Below the pieces are notes generated by a model. It ran no database searches and was not told where the DNA came from. It worked only from the letters and a program-made list of their open reading frames with translations. A stretch of 64,000 nucleotides of DNA from CAZZHG01 sp964653655 (lineage in GTDB: Bacteria; Bdellovibrionota; FAC87; UBA2466), in assembly GCA_964653655.1 (NCBI GenBank), contig CAZZHG010000013.1, forward strand, positions 1 through 64,000. Direction: 5' to 3'. Every line of letters begins with the position of its first letter. The first letter of the stretch is position 1. A program made the translations under genes and the position numbers. Shown here piece after piece: positions 25,787-33,807 of this stretch.

Positions 25787-26011
25787 TTACGCGGCTTTGA
25801 CCCGCTTCGTGGCCATGCCGCGCTCGCCAGACACACCCGACGCCTTCCCGCCTTTTTTTACGGTGAAGGAGGCTCGGCCGAAGACAATCCGCTTGTTACC
25901 CTCTTTGTCTTCCGTCGCTACGCCTCGGGATTTTGTGATTCTGCCGCCCGCTCCGGCGCCGATGCTTTTGCCTTGCCGGTTCGCTTTCCTGACCTTCTTC
26001 GCTGCTGGCAT
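25787..26011 (-). CDS. Small basic Lys/Gly-rich protein
   Basis: 74 residues with about 18 Lys/Arg, many Gly, Ala and Ser, and no hydrophobic core or signal peptide (starts MPAAKKVRKANRQGKSIGAG). This composition fits a nucleic-acid-binding, histone-like or ribosome-associated protein, but no family is recognised. A strong Shine-Dalgarno (AAGGAG, seven bases before ATG 26011) supports expression. It lies 51 bp downstream of the Tyr/Gly-rich exported protein. Confidence 0.65.
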   Translation of the reverse strand: MPAAKKVRKANRQGKSIGAGAGGRITKSRGVATEDKEGNKRIVFGRASFTVKKGGKASGVSGERGMATKRVKAA

Positions 26012-26062
26012 GTACGTTCTCCTTGGTTGTGTATGAAACGGGAAATAATCCGCCGAACCTCG

Positions 26063-26602
26063 CTACCAGTTGTATCCGTACAGGGTGTAGTACGGATAAT
26101 AGCCGTAACTGTAACCGTACCTTCCGTATCCGCCGTAGTAGCCGCTGTAGTACGGAGAGTAGTAGCCGTAGCTCGAATAGCCCCAGTAGGGGCGGTAGTA
26201 GTACGAATACCCACCGTAGTACCCGTAGTAGGACGAGCCGTAGTAACCACCGTAACCGCGCCAGCGTCCCCACCATGCGGAGGTCGATCCGGCGCCGTCG
26301 AGTTCACTTTGAACCGCCGTTACCTTCTCTTCGCCGATCTTGTTTTCCGGCTTCACGATGGTTTTCAAGAAGGCGTCCACTCGGGCTTTTCTCTCCGATT
26401 CGGAGAGCCCCCGAAGTGTGTCCGGATGTAAGGCGGAGTCCACCTCTTCCACCCGATAAGAGGTAACGACACCATTGGTGGGATCCAGTTTCTTCACGAC
26501 GAGTTTCGGCGCGCCAATCGAGTCGAGCTCGCTGCCTCCCGAAGCGAAGGCTGAGCTGGGCACGATTGCCAAGCAGCACACTAAAGAAAACAGTATTCGC
26601 AT
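26063..26602 (-). CDS. Exported protein with Tyr/Gly-rich low-complexity tail
   Basis: 179 residues. A signal peptide (MRILFSLVCCLAIVPSSAFA) is followed by an ordinary acidic/basic domain to about residue 108. A 65-residue tail then consists almost only of Tyr, Gly, Ser, Trp and Pro (repeats of the type YYGGY, GYYS and YYRPYWGY). Such tails can drive self-association, aggregation or adhesion. ATG 26602 has an AGGAGG Shine-Dalgarno; the longer frame to 26662 was rejected. I know no family for it. Confidence 0.75.
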   Translation of the reverse strand: MRILFSLVCCLAIVPSSAFASGGSELDSIGAPKLVVKKLDPTNGVVTSYRVEEVDSALHPDTLRGLSESERKARVDAFLKTIVKPENKIGEEKVTAVQSELDGAGSTSAWWGRWRGYGGYYGSSYYGYYGGYSYYYRPYWGYSSYGYYSPYYSGYYGGYGRYGYSYGYYPYYTLYGYNW

Positions 26603-26734
26603 AGGAAAGACCTCCTGTGTACGAACGTTTCTCATCGCATTCCTAGCAAGTGCATTCGTCATGCCCGAACGCTCCTCCGGACCTGCATTTTGAGTGCCTA
26701 CGCGTTGTCGGCGATAAATCAGTGGAAAAAGTGC

Positions 26735-26794
26735 CTGCGGTTAGAAAAAACAAAATCCGTTCCCCGGAGGAGAACGGATTTTGTGCAACCGCAG
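26735..26794 (-). terminator. Strong intrinsic terminator after the HdeD-like gene
   Basis: On the minus strand a perfect 13-bp stem (ACAAAATCCGTTC with GAACGGATTTTGT, at 26750-26762 and 26772-26784) runs directly into TTTTTTCT. Outer arms CTGCGGTT/AACCGCAG (26735-26742 with 26787-26794) can extend it. It ends transcription of the gene at 26847-27473. Confidence 0.8.
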
Positions 26795-26846
26795 TGGAGG
26801 CTGAATAGGGAGGATTGCAACAGATCCACCTCCCGTCGTCCGCGGT

Positions 26847-27473
26847 CTAACTTGCCCGTGAATAGGCCGTGCGGGTAGCAATCTCTTCCACCGCTTCGGG
26901 TTTGAATTTTCTTCCGGCGAACGCGAGCGAGATCCAGGAGGCGCCGGTGAAGATCATGTCAATACCAACGAACGTTCCGATCAGGCTGATTGCGGTCGTC
27001 GGTAAATTGGCCATCACGTACCCTCCGAACACGATGTCCAATACTCCGGCGGCGAATCCCCATCCCCAGCTCGGATAGCGTGCGCTGATCGAAAAAACGA
27101 GACGGAACATCCCGGCCGCGAAGAAGTAGGACGCGATGAGCGCCGTCAACGTCATCGCTCCCAAGAGAGGCCTGGTGAGCATCATCGCTCCCGCGACGCC
27201 CGAAAGGATTCCCACGACCAGATTGAGCAGGAAGCCGTGACCGAACTTGAATTGAAAAGCATGAACGACTTGCACGGCGGCGGCCACGATGAGAACCGAT
27301 CCGACGAATACCGTCGAGGCCCACGTAGTGAAGCCCGCGACCGCAATTGCCGAGCCCCCCAAGAGACACAGGCTGATTCCAAGCGCCAAAAACCATCCCC
27401 AATTCTTGTTCAAGTACGTCATCCATTCGCCAATTTCGTTTCGAGTTAAGAAAAGCAGTCGTGATTTGTTCAT
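26847..27473 (-). CDS. HdeD-family membrane protein
   Basis: 208 residues with six hydrophobic helices in three pairs, starting after a short cytoplasmic N-terminus (WMTYLNKNWGWFLALGISLC). Features typical of HdeD/DUF308 include the GW-rich first helix, GILSGVAGAMMLTRPLLGA and LPTTAISLIGTFVGIDMIFTG. In E. coli HdeD is linked to acid resistance; elsewhere its role is unclear. ATG 27473 has a GGGAGA Shine-Dalgarno. It stands alone, with an intrinsic terminator downstream and the divergent sensor kinase upstream. Confidence 0.85.
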   Translation of the reverse strand: MNKSRLLFLTRNEIGEWMTYLNKNWGWFLALGISLCLLGGSAIAVAGFTTWASTVFVGSVLIVAAAVQVVHAFQFKFGHGFLLNLVVGILSGVAGAMMLTRPLLGAMTLTALIASYFFAAGMFRLVFSISARYPSWGWGFAAGVLDIVFGGYVMANLPTTAISLIGTFVGIDMIFTGASWISLAFAGRKFKPEAVEEIATRTAYSRAS

Positions 27474-27740
27474 GTGTAGTTCTCCCTTTCGAGTTCCCCT
27501 CTGCATTTTCAATTCCAGTTTCCGGAAGGGCGGCGGTAAAGAGAACTTTCTTTGATCTTCGCGCCAGAGTTATCGAGTATGCCGCGTCGTTTCTGGTGGA
27601 GGTTCCGTTGCGCGCCTTTACCCGGGCTCATTTTGCCTTTTCTACTCGGCCGAAGAACCTGTTCCCACTCCGATCAGCGCCTTGAGGCGGCCACGGCGTT
27701 AGTATTTCTTACTAACCAAATAGTTATGTAGTTTGAGCGA

Positions 27741-29066
27741 TTGGGGTTAGATCTGTCGGCAGGGGCGCTGTTTTCCAATTCAGAAATATCAGAGCTGAAA
27801 TTGCTGAAAGTCATTCCCATCGCATGCCATGACGTCCTCGAGAAGGAACGGGCTAAAGAGGCTCTTCGCGAGGCTGAAATCCGTCTAAGTCTCGCGATCG
27901 AGGCATCCAAACTCAGCGTGTGGGACTGGAACCTCGAAACAAACGAGCTCGTTTGGACGGACAATACTCGGGCGCTGTGCGGGCTTCACGCGAAGGCTCC
28001 GGTCTCTTACGAAACTTTCCTCAGAGCGCTTCACCCCGATGATCGGGAGCGGGTAAACCTGGCGATTGCGAAGGCCTTGGATCCCAGGGGCGATGGCCGC
28101 TACCAGGAGGAATATAGGGCTATCGGTATCGAAGACGGAGTAGAGCGCTGGGCGGTCGTTTGGGGACAAGCGTTCTTCGATGAAAAGGGTAAGCCGTATC
28201 GCTTCCTCGGCATGGGAATGGATATAACCGAGCGCAAGCGGTCCGAGGCCGCCCTGATTCAGCTGACGGAAGAGTTGAAGGCCAAGAGCGAGAAACTGGC
28301 CCTCGCCACCGAGCGCCTGGAAGAGACCAATAAAAAGCTGAAGCACACCGTCGACGAGCTTGTGCGGTCGAACGAAGATCTCGACCGATTCGCTTCCGTG
28401 GTGTCCCACGATCTGAAGCAGCCGATTCAGACGGTTTCTCTGGTTTCCGACCTTCTCATCCGGCGCTTTGCCGACAAGCTCGACGAAAAAGGAAAGAGCT
28501 TGCTGGACCAGATTCGCAAAGGCTCCGCGCGAATGGGGCAGCTCGTCGACAGCCTAACCAAGTACGCCCGCGTGCAACACGGGGAGAAACCCTTCGCGTC
28601 CGTCGATATGGGCGAGGTCCTCAGACTCACCATGGAGAGTCTCTTCATGAATATCCAGGAGACCGGCGCCACCTTTGAGCTGGGAAAACTGCCGACGGTG
28701 ACCGGAGATGCCGTGCGGTTGGGTGAACTTTTTCAGAATCTTGTGTGTAACTCCTTGAAGTACAGAACGGCGGGAATCGCTCCCAAGATTTCCATCACTT
28801 GCCAGGAGCATCCGTTGGAATGGGAGTTTCTCGTGGTGGACAACGGGATAGGCATCGACCCCGCCCATCACGAGGCCATTTTCGGGATGTTCAACCGGCT
28901 GCATTCCCAGGCCGCTTACGACGGGACCGGCGTTGGCCTTACGATCTGCAAGAAAATCGTCGAGCTTCACAAGGGGCGAATCTGGGTGGAATCGCGGCTG
29001 GGCGAAGGGTGCCGATTTCATTTCACGCTGTCCAAAAACCTGGAAGCCTCGCCCAAGCTCGCCTAA
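27741..29066 (+). CDS. PAS-domain sensor histidine kinase (orphan)
   Basis: 441 residues, no membrane helices, so probably cytoplasmic. A PAS/PAC domain spans about 45-165 (LSLAIEASKLSVWDWNLETN; FLGMGMDITERK). A coiled coil (165-210), the HisKA domain with H223 in SVVSHDLKQP and a HATPase domain follow, with N-box FQNLVCNSLKY, G1 DNGIGI and G2 GTGVGLTI. No receiver domain and no neighbouring response regulator are seen, so the partner is elsewhere. The start is TTG 27741, 12 bp after an in-frame stop at 27729; no ATG or GTG start precedes the PAS domain, so the N-terminus may be eroded. Confidence 0.9.
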   Translation: MGLDLSAGALFSNSEISELKLLKVIPIACHDVLEKERAKEALREAEIRLSLAIEASKLSVWDWNLETNELVWTDNTRALCGLHAKAPVSYETFLRALHPDDRERVNLAIAKALDPRGDGRYQEEYRAIGIEDGVERWAVVWGQAFFDEKGKPYRFLGMGMDITERKRSEAALIQLTEELKAKSEKLALATERLEETNKKLKHTVDELVRSNEDLDRFASVVSHDLKQPIQTVSLVSDLLIRRFADKLDEKGKSLLDQIRKGSARMGQLVDSLTKYARVQHGEKPFASVDMGEVLRLTMESLFMNIQETGATFELGKLPTVTGDAVRLGELFQNLVCNSLKYRTAGIAPKISITCQEHPLEWEFLVVDNGIGIDPAHHEAIFGMFNRLHSQAAYDGTGVGLTICKKIVELHKGRIWVESRLGEGCRFHFTLSKNLEASPKLA

Positions 29067-29156
29067 AAGTCCGTCGCCAACTTTCCTTGAGATCCCGGGG
29101 TAAATCCCTTACCTTCCCCGAACACTTTCGGGAGATTCATGTAAGCCAAGCACACC

Positions 29157-29492
29157 TTGATCGCGGTTGTTTTTGTTTTGCTCTTGGCCGTCGGCTGCGA
29201 CGACAAGGAGAACCAGGCCGCGGAGCCGCCGATGGATCCCAAATCCCTCTGGAGCGAAGGGGCCATCCAAAGTTATATCGGCTGCGAGCCGGTCGACTCG
29301 GCCCTCTGCAAATGCGTGATCGAAAAGATCACCGCAGTCTATACCCCCGAGCAGGTACGCCAGAGACCTCCGATGGTTGCCGCCGACTTACTCGCGGCCC
29401 ATGGGAAATGCCTGTACCCGTCGACCGACGAGCCGGTGCCGCAAACCGCGCCGGCTCAGCCGACCACCATGCCGAAGTTTCCGCCTACGTGA
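29157..29492 (+). CDS. Small lipoprotein-like gene with a stop as second codon of its likely true start
   Basis: From TTG 29157 the product is 111 residues with a lipobox (LLLAVGC), then a small domain with four cysteines (YIGCEPVDSALCKCVIEK and HGKC) and a Pro-rich end. The best start signal is upstream: GGGAG, then ATG 29139, in frame, but the next codon is TAA (29142-29144). With any sense codon there the N-terminus would be a normal lipoprotein signal with a basic n-region (MxAKHTLIAVV). TTG 29157 removes that basic region. The gene is therefore either inactivated, weakly initiated at TTG, or affected by a single-base error. Confidence 0.55.
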   Translation: MIAVVFVLLLAVGCDDKENQAAEPPMDPKSLWSEGAIQSYIGCEPVDSALCKCVIEKITAVYTPEQVRQRPPMVAADLLAAHGKCLYPSTDEPVPQTAPAQPTTMPKFPPT

Positions 29493-29496
29493 AGGA

Positions 29497-30324
29497 CTAG
29501 CCCCGCAGCTCGGTACGGATGCGGGTCATGTTCCCGTTGACACTCTTCGTGATGGCCTCGCGGAACAGATTCTCCGTCTTGTTGGAGAGGTCCATCTTTC
29601 CGTCCTTGATGTACACGGAGGAATTCGCTTCGTACTTCTGCATCTCCGCCATCGCCGGCGTTCTGAGCGCGTAGTCGCCGTCCTTGTTGATGATGTCGAG
29701 CCGAGTCGCCGCTTCCGGGCGAACGCTGCGGTGGCCGGTTCCCCAGGTCCACATGCTTTCGTCGAAGGAGCTCTTCACCTCGATGACCGCGACCGCATCG
29801 ACCTTCAAGGACTCGGCTAGATCCTTTAGTTTCAGGATCGTCGAGTTGCCGCCGGTGTAGCTGCCTCGGTTGTCTCCTGCCGTCAAGTCGATCGCTTGAG
29901 TGCCGGGGAGAGTCACGTAGTTCCTCTGCACCACTTTGCCCAGAAAGCCGACGATGCTGTTCAAAGTTTCATTACCCATCGAAGGCGGCGTCGCGGCTTT
30001 TTTGTAAGCGGGGTGCTTGGCCACGGCTTCGATCGGCATCACGCTCCAACCCGCCGCCTTGAAGGCGTCGGCGTAGGATTTCGCGGTGAAGGTAACGAGG
30101 CGGATGCGCCAGTCGGTCGTGGGATCTTCCCGGCCGATGATCTTGTTTAGCGCGGCGTTGTCGTTACCCGTCGACTTGCTGCCCCGATCGCCCTTGATCT
30201 CGTTGCCGGAGAAAACGCTCACGATAGCAACCTTCTTCACCTTGTCGACTTCCGGGTGCTGAACCCATTTACCCGCGCAACCAGCCAACATAAGGACGAT
30301 TACCAACGCCGAAAAAGCTCGCAT
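29497..30324 (-). CDS. Hypothetical lipoprotein
   Basis: 275 residues beginning MRAFSALVIVLMLAGCAGKW, with lipobox LAGC, so it is likely lipid-anchored. The mature domain alternates helices and strands (KVKKVAIVSVFSG; VDAVAVIEVKSSFDE) and recalls the class of outer-membrane lipoproteins that share a CsgG- or DUF-type fold, but I cannot name a family. It is convergent with the small lipoprotein (4-bp gap) and divergent from the second SulP gene. Confidence 0.7.
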   Translation of the reverse strand: MRAFSALVIVLMLAGCAGKWVQHPEVDKVKKVAIVSVFSGNEIKGDRGSKSTGNDNAALNKIIGREDPTTDWRIRLVTFTAKSYADAFKAAGWSVMPIEAVAKHPAYKKAATPPSMGNETLNSIVGFLGKVVQRNYVTLPGTQAIDLTAGDNRGSYTGGNSTILKLKDLAESLKVDAVAVIEVKSSFDESMWTWGTGHRSVRPEAATRLDIINKDGDYALRTPAMAEMQKYEANSSVYIKDGKMDLSNKTENLFREAITKSVNGNMTRIRTELRG

Positions 30325-30550
30325 GCCGAAGCCTCCATGTGGGGAAAAAGGAAAAATTTTATCATCTGGAAGGCCTTGGGCGTAAGGAAAGGAATTCTAA
30401 CGGCCCGCGCGCCAGCAAAGCCCCAGGCCCTTCCTTATATAGGGGTGGTTGCGCCCAGCTTACAGCCGCCCCGGCCCCAACCACTCTCTTGTTGACGCAG
30501 CGCTTCTATTCATGGGAAGAATTCGCGTTCATTGAGAGATCTGGTTTGAA

Positions 30551-30575
30551 TTAAGTAATCGTAACTATTACTTAA
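30551..30575. promoter_or_regulatory. AT-rich palindrome upstream of sulP copy 2, candidate operator
   Basis: TTAAGTAAT (30551-30559) and ATTACTTAA (30567-30575) form a perfect 9-bp inverted repeat with a 7-base centre, ending 16 bp before the sulP start. The base composition contrasts with the GC-rich surroundings. The half-site ATTACTTA recurs near 45168. The regulator is unknown. Confidence 0.45.
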
Positions 30576-30591
30576 AACCTAAAGAGAGTTT

Positions 30592-32265
30592 ATGAAAGTC
30601 AATACGGCCTGGGCGAAATACCGGGCAAATCTGCGCTACGACTTACCGGCCGCCCTGGTCGTTTTCCTCGTCGCGCTTCCGCTCTGCCTGGGCATCGCCC
30701 TCGCCTCCGACGCCCCCCTCTTTTCCGGCATCATCACGGGAACCATCGGCGGCCTCGTGGTCGGGCTTCTTTCCGGATCGGAGCTGAGCGTCAGCGGGCC
30801 CGCGGCCGGCCTCACCGTTATCGTCGCCTCGGGCATCCATACTCTCGGCTCCTTCGAAATGTTCCTGCTCGCCCTTTGTCTCGCGGGCTGCTTTCAGATT
30901 CTGCTCGGCCTGATGCGGACCGGATTTCTCGCGACACTCTTTCCCAACAGCGTCGTGAAGGGAATGCTCGCCGCCATCGGCATCACGATCATTTTGAAAC
31001 AAGCGCCCCACGCGTTCGGGAGTTTCGGCCGGTTCGAAAGCGACATGGCGTTTTGGGATATCTTCACCGGCCACCGCACGATCGATACGTTGCGGCAAGC
31101 CATCAACTCGGTGCACATTTCGGCGGTACTGATTTGCGCAGCAAGCCTCGCGATTTTGGCTTTCTGGGACACGAAAACCATCAAGAGCCGCCCGTGGCTC
31201 GCCCGCATTCCCGGGCCTCTTGTGGCCGTCGCTTTCGCCTCCGCCGTGAACCAGATTTTCGCGATCGGATTTCCGAGCCTGGAACTGCGCGCCGAAAACG
31301 GCCACCTGGTTCAGCTTCCCGGAATCGATTCCTGGAGCGCGCTCGTCGGAGAATTGCGGCACCCGCACTTCACCCTCGCGGCCTTGATGTCGCCCATGGT
31401 TTGGACGGTCGCTCTCACTCTCGCCGCCGTCGGCAGCGTGGAGACGCTTCTCTGCATCGAGTCCACCGATAAGCTGGATCCGCTGAAACGCATCTCGAAC
31501 ACGAACCGAGAGCTGATCGCTCAAGGTGTCGGTAACCTGCTCGCCGGCCTTGTCGGCGGAATCCCGATGACTTCCGTCATCGTGCGCAGCTCGGCGAACC
31601 TCTACGCCGGCGCGAGGACCCGCATGTCGGCGATCTTGCACGGCGCGATTCTCATGACGTCGGCGGTGGCCATCGGATCGATTCTGAACATGATTCCGCT
31701 CGCGGCTCTCGCGGCGGTGCTTCTGTCGGTGGGCTACAAACTCGCTCACCCGAAGCTCATGAAGGCCATCTATAAGGAAGGCTACAGCCAGTTCATTCCC
31801 TTTTGCGTGACCATCGCCGCGATCATCTTCACGGACCTCTTGAAGGGTGTCGCCATCGGCCTTTTCGTCGGGCTCTTCTACGTCGTGAAGGCGAGCTACC
31901 ACTCGGCCATCCGCGTGGTTCGGGATCAGAACGACGTCCTTATCCGATTCAGCAAAGACGTAACGTTCATCCACAAGATCAAGCTCAGCCAGGTTCTGGC
32001 TGAGATCGACACCGGTTGCCGTGTGCTCATCGACGCCACGCCCGCCAACTTCATCGACCACGACGTGTACGAGTTGATCCGCGACTTCGCCGCGACCGCG
32101 AAGGAACGCGGAATTCACGTCGAAATGAAAAACTTCGAGGTACGCCGCCGCCACAAGCGGCCGATCCCCCCGATTTTGGAAAGAGGACTAAGCCATGGAA
32201 TCGCACAAGAAGTTGCTGCTCGCAAACCGCGCTTGGGTGCAAGACAAGCTAGAGCTGAAGCCTAA
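30592..32265 (+). CDS. SulP-family anion (probably bicarbonate/sulfate) transporter, copy 2
   Basis: 557 residues. The membrane domain matches copy 1 segment by segment (LCLGIALASDAPLFSGI; GSELSVSGPAAGLTVIV; TSVIVRSSANLYAGA), as does the STAS-like C-terminal part (CRVLIDATPANFIDHDVYEL). After the point where copy 1 ends (KKRHT), this frame runs on for about 30 residues into the carbonic anhydrase gene and stops 71 bp past its start. The extension is Arg/Ala-rich and probably arose by loss of an earlier stop. ATG 30592 follows AAAGAGAG. The gene is preceded by a 9-bp palindrome. Confidence 0.93.
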   Translation: MKVNTAWAKYRANLRYDLPAALVVFLVALPLCLGIALASDAPLFSGIITGTIGGLVVGLLSGSELSVSGPAAGLTVIVASGIHTLGSFEMFLLALCLAGCFQILLGLMRTGFLATLFPNSVVKGMLAAIGITIILKQAPHAFGSFGRFESDMAFWDIFTGHRTIDTLRQAINSVHISAVLICAASLAILAFWDTKTIKSRPWLARIPGPLVAVAFASAVNQIFAIGFPSLELRAENGHLVQLPGIDSWSALVGELRHPHFTLAALMSPMVWTVALTLAAVGSVETLLCIESTDKLDPLKRISNTNRELIAQGVGNLLAGLVGGIPMTSVIVRSSANLYAGARTRMSAILHGAILMTSAVAIGSILNMIPLAALAAVLLSVGYKLAHPKLMKAIYKEGYSQFIPFCVTIAAIIFTDLLKGVAIGLFVGLFYVVKASYHSAIRVVRDQNDVLIRFSKDVTFIHKIKLSQVLAEIDTGCRVLIDATPANFIDHDVYELIRDFAATAKERGIHVEMKNFEVRRRHKRPIPPILERGLSHGIAQEVAARKPRLGARQARAEA

Positions 32266-32818
32266 TTTCTTCGAGAGTCTGGCGGCCGGACAGAAGCCCG
32301 AGTTCCTGTGGCTCGGATGCTCGGACAGCCGTGTTCCCGCAGAAGAGATCACCGGCGCGGAGCCGGGGGAGATCTTCGTACATCGCAACATCGCGAACCT
32401 CTTCATCCGCTCGGATTTCAGCGCGATGAGCGTGCTCCAGTACGCCGTCGAGGCATTGGAAATCAGACACATCATCGTCTGCGGCCACCACGGCTGCGGA
32501 GGCGTGCGCGCCGCCCTCTCCAACACGGACTACGGCAGCTTGAACAAGTGGCTCTTCTACATCAAGGAGAACTACACGCACCACGCCGAGGAGCTGGATA
32601 AGCTCCCCTTGGAAGAGAAAATCGACCGGATGGTGGAGTACAACGTGAAGGAGCAGGTCACGAACCTCGCGAAGACCGCTCTCATTCAGAGAAGCTGGCG
32701 CAAGCGCAAGGCGCCGCTCCTGCACGGCTGGGTGTTCGGTCTGAAGGACGGGCACCTGCGGGATCTGATCAACGTCGGACCGGAAACGCCCCTCGATCCG
32801 ATTTTCCGCTTCGAGTGA
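32195..32818 (+). CDS. Beta-class carbonic anhydrase, copy 2
   Basis: 207 residues. Active-site residues are intact: C42, D44 and R46 in GCSDSRVPAEE and H98/C101 in CGHHGCGGVRAAL. The start ATG 32195 lies inside the 3' end of the sulP gene (71-bp overlap in another frame) and aligns exactly with the N-terminus of copy 1 (MESHKKLLLANRAW against MESYKKLLLANKAW), so the start is secure. Transporter and enzyme are likely translated from one mRNA. The gene converges on the DUF4421-like gene with a 2-bp gap. Confidence 0.95.
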   Translation: MESHKKLLLANRAWVQDKLELKPNFFESLAAGQKPEFLWLGCSDSRVPAEEITGAEPGEIFVHRNIANLFIRSDFSAMSVLQYAVEALEIRHIIVCGHHGCGGVRAALSNTDYGSLNKWLFYIKENYTHHAEELDKLPLEEKIDRMVEYNVKEQVTNLAKTALIQRSWRKRKAPLLHGWVFGLKDGHLRDLINVGPETPLDPIFRFE

Positions 32819-32820
32819 GA

Positions 32821-33786
32821 TTACATTCGGACGCCGAAAAAAACCTGCGCTCCGTAGTTCACGTTCACTAACAAGGTATCCTTGGTTCCTTCCGTGAAGG
32901 CGTCGGCATACACGTTCACGCCGGTCAAAATCGTCTTACCGTTGTGTCCGACCGCCACTTTCACGCGACCGTTCACTCCCAAGTAGAGATGTTTTTGATT
33001 GCCGGCGGCGAGGCTGTAGTCCACCCACTGCGGGCCCGCTTCCCCGACGGCCGCGATGGAGACGAAGAAGTCCGACTCGACCAGATGGAGTCCATAGCCA
33101 ATCCCAAGTCCCAGAGTCTTCATCGAGATCCTACCGAGCGTCCCGTCGGGACCGAAGTCGGCTTGCTTCACGGCGGGAATAAGTTGCCCGTCCGGACGCA
33201 GCTCCTGGTAGCGGAAACTTCCCACCAGAAAGAACGAGCCCGCCGAAAGGAGCTGCCTTTCCCCCTGGGAAAAGGAAGCGCTCATGGAATAGCGTTCGGG
33301 GGAAAGCACGCGGTAGAGAACGAGGCCCGCGCCCGCGTTCACGAGATTCGGAAGCAGATAGTATTTTTCGCCGCTCGTCCCGGAAACACCGTCGATTAGG
33401 TAACCCTTGCAGTTGGAATAGTTCAGCTCGACGCCCCATTCCCTGCCGTAGAAGTTGATGCGGTAATCCTGAAAGGTCGTCGTCCCCTCCTCGGATTGAA
33501 AGCCCGCGATGAGCGGAAGGTGAAAAGTAAGACCGCCGCTCAAGAGCTTGTACTTTGCGTTCACGCCGAATTGGAGCCGGGTGGCCGGGCGATAGTTGAG
33601 GCTGGTATCGACCCCCAAAGTGCCGTTGGAGCTGGGAACGAGGGAAAAGCCCGCGCCGGGAAGACTCAGCGAGCCACCCAAGTAAAAGGGAGAATCCACG
33701 GACGTATAGAATTTGCGCGAAGAAGGTTCCGAATCGGCAAGAGCAACGGCCGAAAAACAGATGAGCGCGCAAAGGAGCCGGTTCAT
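32821..33786 (-). CDS. Outer-membrane protein, DUF4421-like
   Basis: 321 residues with a signal peptide (MNRLLCALICFSAVALADS). Alternating strands throughout and a terminal strand ending GAQVFFGVRM indicate a beta-barrel. The segment NFYGREWGVELNYSNCKGYL resembles the signature of DUF4421 proteins (NFYGRKWG...YYQ.YKGFY), a family of uncharacterised outer-membrane proteins. It is 21 bp downstream of the SGNH-like gene on the same strand, so the two are probably co-transcribed. Confidence 0.7.
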   Translation of the reverse strand: MNRLLCALICFSAVALADSEPSSRKFYTSVDSPFYLGGSLSLPGAGFSLVPSSNGTLGVDTSLNYRPATRLQFGVNAKYKLLSGGLTFHLPLIAGFQSEEGTTTFQDYRINFYGREWGVELNYSNCKGYLIDGVSGTSGEKYYLLPNLVNAGAGLVLYRVLSPERYSMSASFSQGERQLLSAGSFFLVGSFRYQELRPDGQLIPAVKQADFGPDGTLGRISMKTLGLGIGYGLHLVESDFFVSIAAVGEAGPQWVDYSLAAGNQKHLYLGVNGRVKVAVGHNGKTILTGVNVYADAFTEGTKDTLLVNVNYGAQVFFGVRM

Positions 33787-33807
33787 GCCCTCATTATACA
33801 GAATTGC

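Noticed and set aside
25701..26036. Plus-strand frame over the small basic protein gene
   Set aside because: The minus-strand gene has a strong Shine-Dalgarno; the plus-strand frame has none and no domain.
29157..29492. Calling the small lipoprotein gene a pseudogene outright
   Set aside because: The frame after TTG is intact and still carries a lipobox; a sequence error or TTG initiation cannot be excluded.
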